The notes below the pieces were generated by a model. It did not search any database. It was not told where the DNA came from and worked only from the letters and a program-made list of their open reading frames with translations. From contig DAOVPH010000006.1 of assembly GCA_030629295.1 (NCBI GenBank), forward strand, positions 1 through 19,355: DNA of 19,355 nt. Reading direction: 5' to 3'. This DNA comes from Candidatus Latescibacterota bacterium (GTDB taxonomy: Bacteria > Latescibacterota > MVCY01). This document shows positions 1 through 7,759 of this stretch, in pieces. Position numbers and translations under genes: made by a program. Numbering within the stretch: the first letter of the stretch is position 1; the number at the start of each line of letters is the position of its first letter.

Positions 1-8
1 ACCTCCTC
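1..8 (-). promoter_or_regulatory. Shine-Dalgarno of a gene beyond the left edge
   Basis: Read on the minus strand, the first eight bases are GAGGAGGT, a near-perfect Shine-Dalgarno sequence at the window boundary. It suggests that another minus-strand gene starts just outside, about 110 bp after the DUF362 gene. The start codon itself is not visible. Bases 9-118 between this site and the DUF362 stop are A/T-rich and show no gene. Confidence 0.4.
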
Positions 9-118
9 AATTGAATATTGAACATTATTTGTATTGTATTTGATCGCCTTGATAGGCTCCGTTGTGTCGTGATGCTACTACTTGTACAAAGCAGTAGAAT
101 CACTGTTAAATTCCAGAG

Positions 119-988
119 CTATGATTGCGAATCATACCAATGGGCTGGCATACGACGTGGAGCTCTTTTAAAGGGTCTTCTTACCGACTCAATGCTTGCT
201 CCCTTGATTTCGATGTTTTCCAATTCAGCGTTTCCAAAACCATATCTCTGTGCCAGTGTGATATACTCTACTTCATCTTGCTTAAACCCCATTACAGCTG
301 CACCAACAGCATCTGCAGCCACAAAATCTTTGCTTGCTATTATCACCTTTGTTCCAACAGGATCGCCCTCAATCTCTCCTCCTTCCCTGCCGACAATACC
401 ATCGATGATGTTCAACGTCGGCCTTACAACCTTCAGAAGGTCTATTATCTTCTTATCGAAATCCCTATGCATTGCCTGCCTATTTTGAACTATGCAGCCC
501 ATCATATTTTTCATAGACATTGTCACGGAGATTTCAGAAGTATGTACCTTTAGACACGGTAAGTCGATGATGCAATCACACTCCGTTACTGTCTTTGCAA
601 TCCCAAACCGCTCTATCGCCAGTGGATTAGGGACGGGGAGAAAAATCTCCTCATCTCTGTTGAAATCAACCAATCTCGCTCCATATCTTTTGGCAATATC
701 AAAAAAACCAAATTTATCGGAGGCTTTCGTAATATCGCAGTATCCTCCTTCTCCAACAATCACATCATTCATTACCCCGATGTCTTTCATGAATTGCAAT
801 GTCCCTTCAACCATAGAAGGGTGAGTAGTTACTCCAGTTGAAGCCGGCATATCGGCAGTAATATTTGGTTTTATAAGGACCCTCTTGCTTCCAGATAAAA
901 TCTTATCTGCCTCAATTTCTCTCAAGGCTTCATAGGTCAACATCCTACCGTCTTCGCCTTTCTTTATAGCGACAATAGAATTAGACAT
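119..988 (-). CDS. DUF362 domain protein
   Basis: A 289-residue protein consisting almost entirely of a DUF362 domain. Family signatures are visible: an N-terminal LIKPN segment, the stretch LPCLKVHTSEISVTMSMKN followed by MMGC, then DGIVGREGG and a C-terminal FVAADAVGAAVMG segment. Many DUF362 proteins carry a ferredoxin-like 4Fe-4S domain; no CxxCxxC cluster is seen here, so this is the domain alone. The reaction of the family is not firmly established and I do not assign one. I chose the ATG at 988 because the protein then begins MSNSIVAIKKG, matching the family's first strand, and GGAGAG lies upstream; an 18-residue extension to 1042 is possible but unlike the family. The gene stands alone behind its own promoter (1309-1336) and a long leader. 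It is visibly richer in A+T than the gcv operon. Confidence 0.85.
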   Translation of the reverse strand: MSNSIVAIKKGEDGRMLTYEALREIEADKILSGSKRVLIKPNITADMPASTGVTTHPSMVEGTLQFMKDIGVMNDVIVGEGGYCDITKASDKFGFFDIAKRYGARLVDFNRDEEIFLPVPNPLAIERFGIAKTVTECDCIIDLPCLKVHTSEISVTMSMKNMMGCIVQNRQAMHRDFDKKIIDLLKVVRPTLNIIDGIVGREGGEIEGDPVGTKVIIASKDFVAADAVGAAVMGFKQDEVEYITLAQRYGFGNAELENIEIKGASIESVRRPFKRAPRRMPAHWYDSQS

Positions 989-1122
989 GATTTTCCGCTT
1001 CTCTCCACTGAAGGGTTCTGTCGATTGTGACACAACCAGCATTGAGCAGGCTCTTATTGTTCCTCAAGTTCTCCACTCTGATATATCCCAGCATTTAAGG
1101 AAGGAAAGAAGGTCTATGTGCA

Positions 1123-1192
1123 AGAAGGCCAACCCAAAACCCTTTATTGTTCAAAATGTTCTGAATAAGCTATCGTTTTGGGTTGGCCTTCT
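1123..1192 (-). repeat. 18-bp perfect inverted repeat in the DUF362 leader
   Basis: Bases 1123-1140 and 1175-1192 are exact reverse complements over 18 bp, separated by a 34-base spacer. The spacer can form a smaller inner stem (1143-1148 with 1164-1169, including one G-U pair). The arms carry the core GGCCAACCCAAAAC. On the minus strand the hairpin lies inside the predicted 5' leader of the DUF362 gene, about 135 bases before its start codon. No T-run directly follows the stem on either strand, so it is not a standard intrinsic terminator. It could be a leader regulatory structure, a small RNA or a short palindromic mobile repeat. Confidence 0.8.
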
Positions 1193-1308
1193 GCCTGTTA
1201 TAAAAGCGTTCTTACCAAAATCCTTTTTCGAACTGCGATTTCATTCAATTCCCTAATAAACTGTCACTTGCAGTTCAATACTTTACTCCTGTTCTTCTGA
1301 ACCAGGTA

Positions 1309-1336
1309 AATATATTAAGCCCTTCCATTTTGTCAA
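1309..1336 (-). promoter_or_regulatory. Sigma-70-type promoter for the DUF362 gene
   Basis: On the minus strand TTGACA (1336-1331) is followed after 16 bp by TATATT (1314-1309), a near-consensus housekeeping promoter. Transcription would start near 1302 and run through a leader of about 310 bases (989-1301), including the 18-bp stem-loop, before reaching the DUF362 start at 988. No other gene is seen in the leader. Confidence 0.6.
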
Positions 1337-1338
1337 GC

Positions 1339-1367
1339 TTTTTTTTTAAGATTTTTTCGAAAAAAAA
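1339..1367 (-). terminator. A/T-rich possible terminator after lipM
   Basis: Downstream of lipM the minus strand carries a run of eight or more T, a CG and six A, forming the palindrome TTTTTTCGAAAAAA, followed by a second A-run. It sits between the gcv-lipM operon and the DUF362 promoter, where a terminator is expected. There is no G/C-rich stem before the T-run, so the call is weak. The rest of 1368-1483 shows no convincing gene. Confidence 0.25.
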
Positions 1368-1483
1368 CTCCTCGCCCATTTGTTCCTGAAAAACACCTGC
1401 TACCTTGCCCCCCAGTTTTATCGGTTCTTTCCCTGTTTGGCCGGCAGAAAAAAAATCGCAGCGGGGATAGCCCCTGCCATCTC

Positions 1484-2299
1484 CTATCTCAAGAAATTCC
1501 ACTTCCGGCTGGAGTATTTCTCCCTGGCCAGCTTCTCTGAAAGTTCCTTCTCCTGAGGGGAAAGCTCACCCGGAACCAGCTCCGTTTCAAACCTCCTTTC
1601 CCACCCTATTTTCAATGCTTGGGCAAACTCAGCGAGGGTCACTGTCCGGCCGAGAAGCTGCCGCAGGCCTGTCATCCTCTCCTGGGCCTGCTGAATCAAA
1701 CAGACCCTCTGCTCACCTACAGGGACTTTCAATACCGTGAATAACCTATTCGCATCCAAATCAAGAGGAATGGAACCGTGTTGCAGGATAGTCTTTCCCC
1801 GGCGGAGCTGGGCACTGCCCACGATTTTCCTGCCACCGACGGCAAGCTCATACCGGGAGGAGATATTGAAGCAGGCAGCCGAACCCGCTCTGGCTCTATT
1901 TCCTGATTTCGACGAAACTATCGTCGCCTCTACCCCAAGAACTCTCAACCCCTCCTGGATTGCCTCACTGATCACCCGATAGGAACCCAGCAACCCTTCC
2001 GGCAGGGGTGACGTTCTTTCCGGCACTACCACGCTATAGGTAAGTTCCACATCGTGCAGCACGGCCCTTCCCCCGGTGGGACGGCGAATATAGTCTATAC
2101 CCAGTCTCTTACAAGCCTCCACATCCACCTCTTTGAGCATACTCTGGAAATAACCCACCGAGACTGCCGCTGGCCTCCAGCCGTAAAACCTGAGGGTAGG
2201 AGGTGCCTCTCCCTGGATACAGCTAAGCAGAATCGCCTCGTCGGTCGCCATATTAACTGCCGCCCCGCAGAAACCTGTTTCTAACAGACGCCACTTCAT
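1484..2299 (-). CDS. lipM: LipM-type octanoyltransferase (lipoate ligase family)
   Basis: Member of the BPL/LplA/LipB fold, 271 residues from the chosen start. Visible motifs, numbered from this start: [11 protein letters not shown] (72-82); a cysteine in [13 protein letters not shown] (Cys143) where LipM enzymes have their acyl-carrying cysteine; and GRKIVGSAQ (156-164) with the conserved active-site lysine, followed by [12 protein letters not shown]. The Cys and the spacing match Bacillus LipM, which moves octanoate from acyl carrier protein to GcvH, better than E. coli LplA. ATP-dependent lipoate ligation remains possible. The ATG at 2299 overlaps the TGA of gcvPB in an ATGA junction and is preceded by GAGGTG; an upstream GTG at 2308 would add three residues. 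Last gene of the gcv operon, so octanoylation of GcvH is co-expressed with GcvH itself. No lipA (sulfur insertion) is present here. Confidence 0.85.
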   Translation of the reverse strand: MKWRLLETGFCGAAVNMATDEAILLSCIQGEAPPTLRFYGWRPAAVSVGYFQSMLKEVDVEACKRLGIDYIRRPTGGRAVLHDVELTYSVVVPERTSPLPEGLLGSYRVISEAIQEGLRVLGVEATIVSSKSGNRARAGSAACFNISSRYELAVGGRKIVGSAQLRRGKTILQHGSIPLDLDANRLFTVLKVPVGEQRVCLIQQAQERMTGLRQLLGRTVTLAEFAQALKIGWERRFETELVPGELSPQEKELSEKLAREKYSSRKWNFLR

Positions 2300-3729
2300 T
2301 CCTTCCACCTCAGATTAGGCTTTCTGGCCGCAGCCACCTCGTCCAACCGTCCGACAGAGGTATGGTGAGGAGCAGATTTGAGCGTCTCCGCATCCTCCTG
2401 GGCTATCTTTATCAGCGCCTCGGCAAAGCGGTCTAAGGTCTGTCTCGACTCCGTCTCCGTGGGCTCAATCATCAAGGCCTCATTCACAATCAGAGGGAAG
2501 TAGATGGTAGGAGGATGAAAGCCACAGTCGATGAGGCGCTTGGCGATATCCAGGGCCCTGATTCCCCTCTTTTTCTGCCTTGCTCCCGAGAGGACAAACT
2601 CGTGTTTACAAATGCGGTCATAGGGCAGGTGGTAGTGGTCCTTGAGCCTTTTCACAAGGTAATTGGCATTGAGCACGGCGTTTTCTGCCACCTGACGGAG
2701 TCCCTCTGGACCTAAGCTGAGCAGATAGGCATAAGCCTTGATCAGTACTCCAAAGTTGCCGTAGAAACTCCTCACTTTGCCTATTGAGAGGGGACAGTTG
2801 TAGTCAAGGAGGTAACGCTTGCCCTGTTTGACCACCAGCGGTACAGGCAGAAACGGTGCCAGGGTTCTCTTCACTCCCAACGGGCCTGAACCGGGCCCGC
2901 CCCCACCGTGAGGGGTGGAAAAGGTTTTGTGGAGGTTAAAGTGAAGCAGATCAAATCCCATATCTCCCGGGCGAGCCACACCCAAAAGGGCATTCAGATT
3001 GGCTCCGTCACAGTAAAGCAGCCCTCCGGCCCGATGAACTATGTCGGCTATTTCCAGGATATTTTCCTCGAACAGCCCCAGAGTGTTGGGATTGGTGAGC
3101 ATAATAGCAGCCACATCCTCATCTACCAGCTTGTTGAGCTCTACTACATCCACGCACCCCCTTTCATCGGACTTAACCTCTATGGCCTGATAACCGCAGA
3201 GGGCAGCGCTGGCTGGATTGGTGCCGTGGGCAGAGTCAGGAATGATCACCTGGTGGCGTTTCTGGGCCTTGGACAGGAAATAGGCCCGAATAATAAGCAT
3301 CCCGGTAAGCTCGCCGTGGGCGCCGGCCGCCGGCTGCAGAGTGACTGCATCCATCCCCCCTATCTGAGCCAGATACTCCCCCAGCTCGTACATCAACCGC
3401 AAGGCCCCCTGACAGAGCTCCTCCGGCTGGTAAGGGTGAAGTCGAGTCAGTCCGGCAAGCGAGGCTATCTCCTCGTTCACTTTAGGGTTGTACTTCATAG
3501 TGCAGGAGCCCAACGGGTAAAGCCCTGTGTCTACGCCGCAGTTTAGCTGTGAAAGCCGGGTGAAATGTCTGACTATCTCAGGCTCGCTTAATTCGGGCAG
3601 AGGCAGATCCTTGCGAAGATGTTGCTCAGGGATAAGCCTCTCCGGCTCCTCTTCCGGAACATCGCACCGGGGCAGTGAGACCCCTACTTTACCCTTCTTG
3701 CCTATCTCAAAAACTAACCTTTCTTTCAT
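2296..3729 (-). CDS. gcvPB: Glycine dehydrogenase (decarboxylating) subunit 2
   Basis: C-terminal half of the two-subunit P-protein of the glycine cleavage system, 477 residues. It carries the pyridoxal-phosphate lysine in [18 protein letters not shown] (Lys268). Other family stretches are [39 protein letters not shown] and [10 protein letters not shown]. With GcvPA it decarboxylates glycine and passes the aminomethyl group to the lipoyl arm of GcvH in the cytoplasm. The length is normal for the family. The start ATG overlaps the gcvPA stop by 4 bp, implying translational coupling; the stop overlaps the lipM start in the same way. The split form of P-protein is typical of Firmicutes, Thermotogae and many anaerobes, whereas E. 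coli has a single long chain. No missing residue was noticed. Confidence 0.96.
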   Translation of the reverse strand: MKERLVFEIGKKGKVGVSLPRCDVPEEEPERLIPEQHLRKDLPLPELSEPEIVRHFTRLSQLNCGVDTGLYPLGSCTMKYNPKVNEEIASLAGLTRLHPYQPEELCQGALRLMYELGEYLAQIGGMDAVTLQPAAGAHGELTGMLIIRAYFLSKAQKRHQVIIPDSAHGTNPASAALCGYQAIEVKSDERGCVDVVELNKLVDEDVAAIMLTNPNTLGLFEENILEIADIVHRAGGLLYCDGANLNALLGVARPGDMGFDLLHFNLHKTFSTPHGGGGPGSGPLGVKRTLAPFLPVPLVVKQGKRYLLDYNCPLSIGKVRSFYGNFGVLIKAYAYLLSLGPEGLRQVAENAVLNANYLVKRLKDHYHLPYDRICKHEFVLSGARQKKRGIRALDIAKRLIDCGFHPPTIYFPLIVNEALMIEPTETESRQTLDRFAEALIKIAQEDAETLKSAPHHTSVGRLDEVAAARKPNLRWKE

Positions 3730-5075
3730 TGCTGTTCTCCGGTTTCGCTCAATACCTCAACAAACTCGTCTATCTGTTCTTTTGTCCGTTTCTCGGTAAC
3801 ACAGACCAAAAGCCCGTTTTGGTGTTCGGGATAGAATTTTTTCAGTCCTAACCCGCCAATTATCCTCTGCTTTAAGAGTACCTGATTGATCTTTTGGGGA
3901 GAAGTAGGACAATTGACGCTGAACTCCTTAAAGAAAGTTCCCGAAAAAAGCGGGGGAAATCCGTTTAGTTTCGCGATCTCTCTCCAGGCGTAGTGGGCCT
4001 TTCTCAGGCAGAGCAAGGCGACTTTTCGCAGGCCTTCTTTCCCCAGGGTTGTCAAGTAGACAGCGGCAGCTAAGGCATTTAGGGATTCGTTGGAGCAGAT
4101 ATTGGAGGTGGCCTTTGCCCGGCGGATGTGTTGTTCTCTGGTCTGCAGGGTAAGCACAAAGCCCCGTCTGCCCTCTGAGTCGGTCGTTGCCCCTACCAAT
4201 CGACCGGGCATATTGCGCACGAATTGCTCTCTGGTGGCAAAAAAACCGAGGTAAGGGCCTCCGAAACAGATCTCGTTGCCCAGGGCCTGTCCCTCTCCCA
4301 CGGCAATGTCTGCTCCGTAAGCCCCTGGGGGCTGTAGAATCCCCAGAGAGATGGGATCTACGCTTACCACAAACAACGCCCCGACCCGATGAGCTATCTG
4401 GGAAATCTCGTTCATCTCTTCTAACAGGCCGAAGAAATTCGGGTGCTGGACCACTACCGCGGCCGCCCGGTCGTCCAGTTCTTTCCTTAGCCAGTCTAAG
4501 TCTGTCAGACCTGAAGTATAGGGTATCTCCAGGGTCTCTACAGACATTCCCTGAAGGTAGGTCCTCACCACCTGCCGATATTCAGGATGAAGGGTTTGGG
4601 AGAGAAGTAGCCTATCTCTGCCGGTTATCCGACAGCTCATAAGAACCGCTTCAGCTAAGGCAGAAGCTCCATCGTACATCGAGGCATTGGATACATCCAT
4701 CCCGGTTAGCTGGCAGATCAGAGTCTGGTACTCATAGATGGCCTGTAGTGTTCCCTGGCTTATCTCTGCCTGGTAAGGCGTGTAGGAGGTGTAGAATTCC
4801 GCCCTGGAGACTATCTGCCTCACCACGCTGGGGATGAAATGATCGTAGGCGCCTGCTCCCCGGAAGCAAACATAATCGTCTATGTTTGCGTTCTCAGCGC
4901 CCAGTTGGCGAGCGTGCTCTAACAGTTCCAGCTCAGATAAAGCAGCAGGCAGCTTTAGAGCAGCCTTGACTCTCACCTGAGGTGGGATATCAGAGAAAAG
5001 CTCATCCATACTGGCCAGACCGATGGCCTGGAGCATCTCTCTTCGATCCTCGTCGGTGTTGGGAATGTAGTGCAT
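3726..5075 (-). CDS. gcvPA: Glycine dehydrogenase (decarboxylating) subunit 1
   Basis: N-terminal half of the two-subunit P-protein, 449 residues, normal for the family. It begins [19 protein letters not shown], which is characteristic, and contains the conserved stretches [20 protein letters not shown] and [16 protein letters not shown] plus the C-terminal [18 protein letters not shown] region. This subunit shares the aminotransferase-like fold but has no cofactor lysine of its own; it pairs with GcvPB to form the active site. The start lies one base past the gcvH stop and the end overlaps gcvPB by 4 bp, so the three genes are tightly coupled. An AGGTGG-type ribosome-binding sequence lies inside the end of gcvH. 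Confidence 0.96.
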   Translation of the reverse strand: MHYIPNTDEDRREMLQAIGLASMDELFSDIPPQVRVKAALKLPAALSELELLEHARQLGAENANIDDYVCFRGAGAYDHFIPSVVRQIVSRAEFYTSYTPYQAEISQGTLQAIYEYQTLICQLTGMDVSNASMYDGASALAEAVLMSCRITGRDRLLLSQTLHPEYRQVVRTYLQGMSVETLEIPYTSGLTDLDWLRKELDDRAAAVVVQHPNFFGLLEEMNEISQIAHRVGALFVVSVDPISLGILQPPGAYGADIAVGEGQALGNEICFGGPYLGFFATREQFVRNMPGRLVGATTDSEGRRGFVLTLQTREQHIRRAKATSNICSNESLNALAAAVYLTTLGKEGLRKVALLCLRKAHYAWREIAKLNGFPPLFSGTFFKEFSVNCPTSPQKINQVLLKQRIIGGLGLKKFYPEHQNGLLVCVTEKRTKEQIDEFVEVLSETGEQQ

Positions 5076-5076
5076 C

Positions 5077-5469
5077 TCATCCCACCTCCTCTTGCTGTTT
5101 CACCCATTGCTCGTAGTCGCTGGGACTCAGAAGCTCTTCCATTTCCGCAGGGCTGGCAATCTCTACCACTAAAATCCACCCTTGACCGTAAGGGTCCTGG
5201 TTGATCAACTCTGGATTATCCCTCAATTCCTTATTCACCTGGATCACTTTGCCACTGACCGGGGCATAGAACTCAGAGACCGCCTTGAACGATTCCACTG
5301 TGCCAAAGCTCTTGCCTTTGGTTAACTCCGCCCCCACTTGCGGAAGCTCGACAAAGGTGATGTCGCCCAGGCGATCCTGAGCGTAGTAGGTTATTCCCAC
5401 TTTTCCTTCATTGTCCTCTACCTTCAGCCACTCGTGGGTCTTGGCGTATTTGAGTCCTTCTGGATACAT
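5077..5469 (-). CDS. gcvH: Glycine cleavage system H protein
   Basis: Small lipoyl carrier protein. The lipoylation lysine lies in TVESFKAVSEFYAPVSG, about residue 62 from the chosen start, in the usual hammerhead hairpin. The N-terminus YPEGLKYAKTHEWLKVE is typical. GcvH carries the aminomethyl group from the P-protein to the T-protein and is then re-oxidised by the L-protein (lpd), which is not in this window. Two adjacent ATG codons are possible; the one at 5469 lies 5 bases after AAGGAG, a better distance than the one at 5472, which is only 2 bases away. A 197-bp gap containing a palindromic repeat separates it from gcvT, while gcvPA follows after one base. LipM at the operon's end is the likely partner that modifies it. 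Confidence 0.95.
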   Translation of the reverse strand: MYPEGLKYAKTHEWLKVEDNEGKVGITYYAQDRLGDITFVELPQVGAELTKGKSFGTVESFKAVSEFYAPVSGKVIQVNKELRDNPELINQDPYGQGWILVVEIASPAEMEELLSPSDYEQWVKQQEEVG

Positions 5470-5579
5470 CATCTCTCCTTGTTTGTGTGATGGTTAAGCG
5501 ACATGTTTAACACAACGTTGTTAAATGGGTAGACGAAGTTGGTTTTCATAAACCTGGTTTTATTGGATTTGGTTTTATC

Positions 5580-5608
5580 GTAGAGATGACCCGTCGGGTC
5601 GTCTCTAC
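5580..5608. repeat. REP-like 13-bp stem palindrome in the gcvT-gcvH gap
   Basis: Bases 5580-5592 pair with 5596-5608 through a 13-bp stem (one G-T pair) around a 3-base loop. The arms start GTAGAGATGACCC and end GGGTCGTCTCTAC. No T-run follows on the minus strand, so it is not an obvious terminator, although it lies inside the gcv operon. The GTAGAGA...TCTCTAC form resembles short intergenic palindromes scattered in many environmental genomes. The rest of the 197-bp gap (5470-5666) has a 10-bp palindrome ACAACGTTGT at 5512-5521 and no gene. Confidence 0.75.
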
Positions 5609-5666
5609 ATCGCTTCGGGCGGATTCTGGTACATTTTTGACAATCAAAGAGAAGTAATAGAAATCT

Positions 5667-6782
5667 CTATACTATCAAGTTGTCTGCCGTCTTTTTTACC
5701 CGCGGTTCATAAAAGGGGAGGGAGACAATTCTCGCCGGGTAGTTTTTATCTCTTATTCCCACTGAGATGCTACTGCCAGGGGAGGTATGCTGTAGGTCTA
5801 CATATCCTAAGCCGATCCCCTTCTGGAGGGTGGGGGAAAAAGAGCCACTGGTCACCTCTCCGATCTTGAGCTTTTTAACAAGAAGGGCATATCCTTTCCG
5901 GGGAGCTATTCTGGTCTCCATCTGGAATCCGATCAGTTTCCGGCTTATGCCCTCCTTTTTCTGTTTCTCCAGGGCTTCTCTGCCGATGAAATCGCCCTTG
6001 CTCAGTTTGACTGTCCAGTCCAGTGCTGCCTCAAAAGGCGAGGTAGTTTCGTCGATATCATTGCCGTGGAGTCGGTATCCCATCTCTAATCTCAGGGTGT
6101 CTCGTGCCCCCAAGCCTGTCGGTTTAAGTCCATAGGGCTTTCCCGTCTGCAAAAGAGCGTTCCACAGCTTCGGTGCCTCCTGGGAAGCAAGGTAAAGCTC
6201 AAAGCCATCTTCCCCGGTATAGCCGGTGCGGGACAGAAGGGCGTTGACCCCCTTCACCTTTGCCTGAGTGAAATGGTAATAAAGAAGTTGAGAGAGGCTC
6301 ACATCGGTCAGCTCTGTTAGAATTTCCTCTGCTTTGGGGCCCTGGAGGGCGATAAGGGAAAATTCGTCGGTTAGGTTTTCCACCTTTGCCTCCCCCCTAC
6401 TCTGTTTCTCGATCCAGGCGTAGTCCTTTTCTGTGTTGGCGGCGTTCACCACCAGCAGGAATTCCTCCTGGTCTGTTCTGTAGACCAGAAGGTCATCTAT
6501 GATGCCGCCCTGGGAGTTGCACATAGGAGTGTACAATACTTCTCCGGGGTTCAGGTGCGCAAGGTCGTTGGTAACCAGCCGTTGCACTAAGTGAAAAGCC
6601 CCTTTGCCCTGCAATCTTATTTCGCCCATATGAGAAAGGTCAAATAGGCCGGCGGATTCTCGCACGCTGCGGTGCTCTTCTGGGATGCTGGTGTACTGGA
6701 GGGGCATCTGCCAGCCGGCAAACTGGATCATCCGCGCCCCCAGGTTCAGGTGAATCTGGTGTAAAGCAGTGATCTTTAGCAT
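5667..6782 (-). CDS. gcvT: Aminomethyltransferase (glycine cleavage T protein)
   Basis: Full-length 371-residue T-protein that releases ammonia from aminomethyl-GcvH and transfers the one-carbon unit to tetrahydrofolate, giving 5,10-methylene-THF. Family signatures: FAGWQMPLQY near the start, GLFDLSHMGEI (46-56), GGIIDDLLVYR with the catalytic aspartate (Asp96/97), ALQGPKAEEIL, SRTGYTGEDGFELY, and the C-terminal barrel segment EVTSGSFSPTLQKGIGLGYV. The ATG at 6782 follows AAGGAG at a normal distance. It is the first gene of the operon, about 50 bases downstream of the terminator belonging to a tandem glycine riboswitch, so expression should rise with glycine. No missing residue was noticed. 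Confidence 0.96.
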   Translation of the reverse strand: MLKITALHQIHLNLGARMIQFAGWQMPLQYTSIPEEHRSVRESAGLFDLSHMGEIRLQGKGAFHLVQRLVTNDLAHLNPGEVLYTPMCNSQGGIIDDLLVYRTDQEEFLLVVNAANTEKDYAWIEKQSRGEAKVENLTDEFSLIALQGPKAEEILTELTDVSLSQLLYYHFTQAKVKGVNALLSRTGYTGEDGFELYLASQEAPKLWNALLQTGKPYGLKPTGLGARDTLRLEMGYRLHGNDIDETTSPFEAALDWTVKLSKGDFIGREALEKQKKEGISRKLIGFQMETRIAPRKGYALLVKKLKIGEVTSGSFSPTLQKGIGLGYVDLQHTSPGSSISVGIRDKNYPARIVSLPFYEPRVKKTADNLIV

Positions 6783-6825
6783 AGCTCTGCTCCTTGGTCG
6801 TTCAAGAATGAACCGGAAAGCTGTG

Positions 6826-6873
6826 AAAAATACAAAAGGACAGCAGGGTCAAAATCGTTCCCCCCTGTCCTTT
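6826..6873 (-). terminator. Riboswitch-controlled intrinsic terminator before gcvT
   Basis: On the minus strand AAAGGACAG (6873-6865) pairs with CTGTCCTTT (6843-6835), with extra GGG/CCC pairing possible inside the loop, and the stem is followed by TGTATTTTT. The left arm is also the conserved 3' end of the second glycine aptamer, so glycine binding and terminator formation should exclude each other. This is the standard ON-switch arrangement. Confidence 0.85.
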
Positions 6874-7020
6874 CACCTGAGAGATTACCCCTTTGGTGGC
6901 CTATTTAAAGGCTCTCTCCAGAGGTTCCGTCCGGCTACCGTCCTTTTTACCTGAAAGTTTCGACCGCGAGTTGGTCTTGCCTCTTCGGTGCCGCCTCTGA
7001 GGCGGTCTCTCCGATAGCCT
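6861..7020 (-). promoter_or_regulatory. Tandem glycine riboswitch (two aptamers)
   Basis: Two successive glycine aptamers precede gcvT. Aptamer 1 (about 7013-6940) has the conserved CGGAGAGACCG, GCACCGAAGAGGCAAG and CTTTCAGGTAAAAAGGAC elements. Aptamer 2 (about 6924-6861) has CTGGAGAGAGCC, GCCACCAAAGGGGTAA and TCTCTCAGGTGAAAGGACAG. Only a short linker separates them, as in known cooperative tandem riboswitches. The 3' strand of aptamer 2 doubles as the left arm of the terminator at 6826-6873. I infer that bound glycine prevents termination and turns on gcvT-gcvH-gcvPA-gcvPB-lipM. No clear promoter is visible between the pgpA stop (7049) and aptamer 1, so transcription may begin inside pgpA or read through from polA-pspC-pgpA. 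Confidence 0.95.
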
Positions 7021-7048
7021 TCATCCGGAAGTATTCTTTACAAAAAGA

Positions 7049-7498
7049 TCAAAGCTTGAACAGAAAAATTACCCCCCGAAGCAACAAGTTGGTGTAAATC
7101 CCCACGACCAAGTCGTCAACCATAACTCCCCATCCCCCAGGGAGTCGCTGCAACCGATGCGCAGGGAAAGGTTTGACTATATCCAAGAACCTGAAGATAA
7201 AAAACGCAAGAATCACAACTAAGGAGATTTTAGGCAGAAAAAGCACTGCTGCCAGAAATCCGACCATCTCGTCGATCACGATTCTGCCGGCATCTTCACC
7301 CCAACACTGTTCAGCCTGGGTAGATACGAATACACCGATGAAGAAAAACACACCGGCAATAGAAAACCAGAACCACTGATTTGTTGTGGGAAGCAACCAA
7401 TAAAGAAGGGCAATAAAGGCACTACCAGCAGTCCCAGGAGCAAGGGGACAATAACCGGCGAAACACCCGCTGGCAACAAATTTGGCAACTCTGTTCAC
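7049..7498 (-). CDS. pgpA: Phosphatidylglycerophosphatase A
   Basis: 149-residue integral membrane phosphatase of the PgpA family, which dephosphorylates phosphatidylglycerophosphate to phosphatidylglycerol in the inner membrane. Motifs in order: PLAPGTAGS (18-26), the acidic IVIDEMVG (73-80), FRFLDIVKPFP (102-112) and GGWGVMVDDLVVGIYTNL (121-138). Three to four hydrophobic segments are visible (about 27-36, 43-58, 81-103 and 128-148). The ATG overlaps the stop of the PspC gene in a 4-bp ATGA junction, so the two are translationally coupled. The stop is about 30 bases upstream of the glycine riboswitch. Length and motifs are normal. Confidence 0.92.
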   Translation of the reverse strand: MNRVAKFVASGCFAGYCPLAPGTAGSAFIALLYWLLPTTNQWFWFSIAGVFFFIGVFVSTQAEQCWGEDAGRIVIDEMVGFLAAVLFLPKISLVVILAFFIFRFLDIVKPFPAHRLQRLPGGWGVMVDDLVVGIYTNLLLRGVIFLFKL

Positions 7499-7731
7499 TC
7501 TGCCGTTCCTGCTGACTTATCCGCTGGGACCTCTTCAGGCACAAAGATGAGCATGGCCAAATAGGCCAGAACTCCCACTCCTACCGAGGCAAGCGTGCCT
7601 AATGTCCAGGCAAGGCGCACAAAAGAGGGATCGATGTTAAAATATCTGGCCAGTCCGCCACACACACCAGCGATCATCTTATGCCGCTGAGAACGATAAA
7701 GCCTCTTTGGTACCGCGTTCTCTGAATTCAT
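7495..7731 (-). CDS. Small PspC-domain membrane protein
   Basis: 78-residue protein made of one PspC domain. The conserved core KMIAGVCGGLARYFNIDPS is followed by FVRLAW, then one hydrophobic membrane segment (about 42-65) ending in FVPEE. In E. coli the PspC domain belongs to the phage-shock envelope-stress response, but stand-alone short PspC proteins occur widely with no defined partner, and no other psp gene is seen here. It lies 28 bases after polA and overlaps pgpA by 4 bp, so polA, this gene and pgpA are probably one transcript. AGGAGG occurs just before the ATG. Confidence 0.88.
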   Translation of the reverse strand: MNSENAVPKRLYRSQRHKMIAGVCGGLARYFNIDPSFVRLAWTLGTLASVGVGVLAYLAMLIFVPEEVPADKSAGTAE

Positions 7732-7759
7732 CTGAACCTCCTTAATTATTGTACTGTTC

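Noticed and set aside
989..1042. Eighteen-residue N-terminal extension of the DUF362 protein
   Set aside because: The extension does not resemble the family N-terminus, and the internal ATG at 988 has a suitable upstream purine-rich site.
1123..1192. 18-bp stem-loop as an intrinsic terminator
   Set aside because: No T-run follows on either strand and the 34-base loop is too long for a standard terminator.
1275..1502. Minus-strand open frame of 75 codons overlapping the lipM end
   Set aside because: It starts inside lipM with no ribosome-binding site, runs through the A/T-rich promoter and terminator stretch, and resembles no family.
2908..3546. Plus-strand open frame of 212 codons
   Set aside because: It lies entirely antisense to the well-supported gcvPB gene; its composition is that of a shadow frame and it has no recognisable domain.
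4187..4642. Plus-strand open frame of 151 codons
   Set aside because: Antisense to gcvPA, low-complexity Pro/Arg/Ser-rich translation, no start signals.
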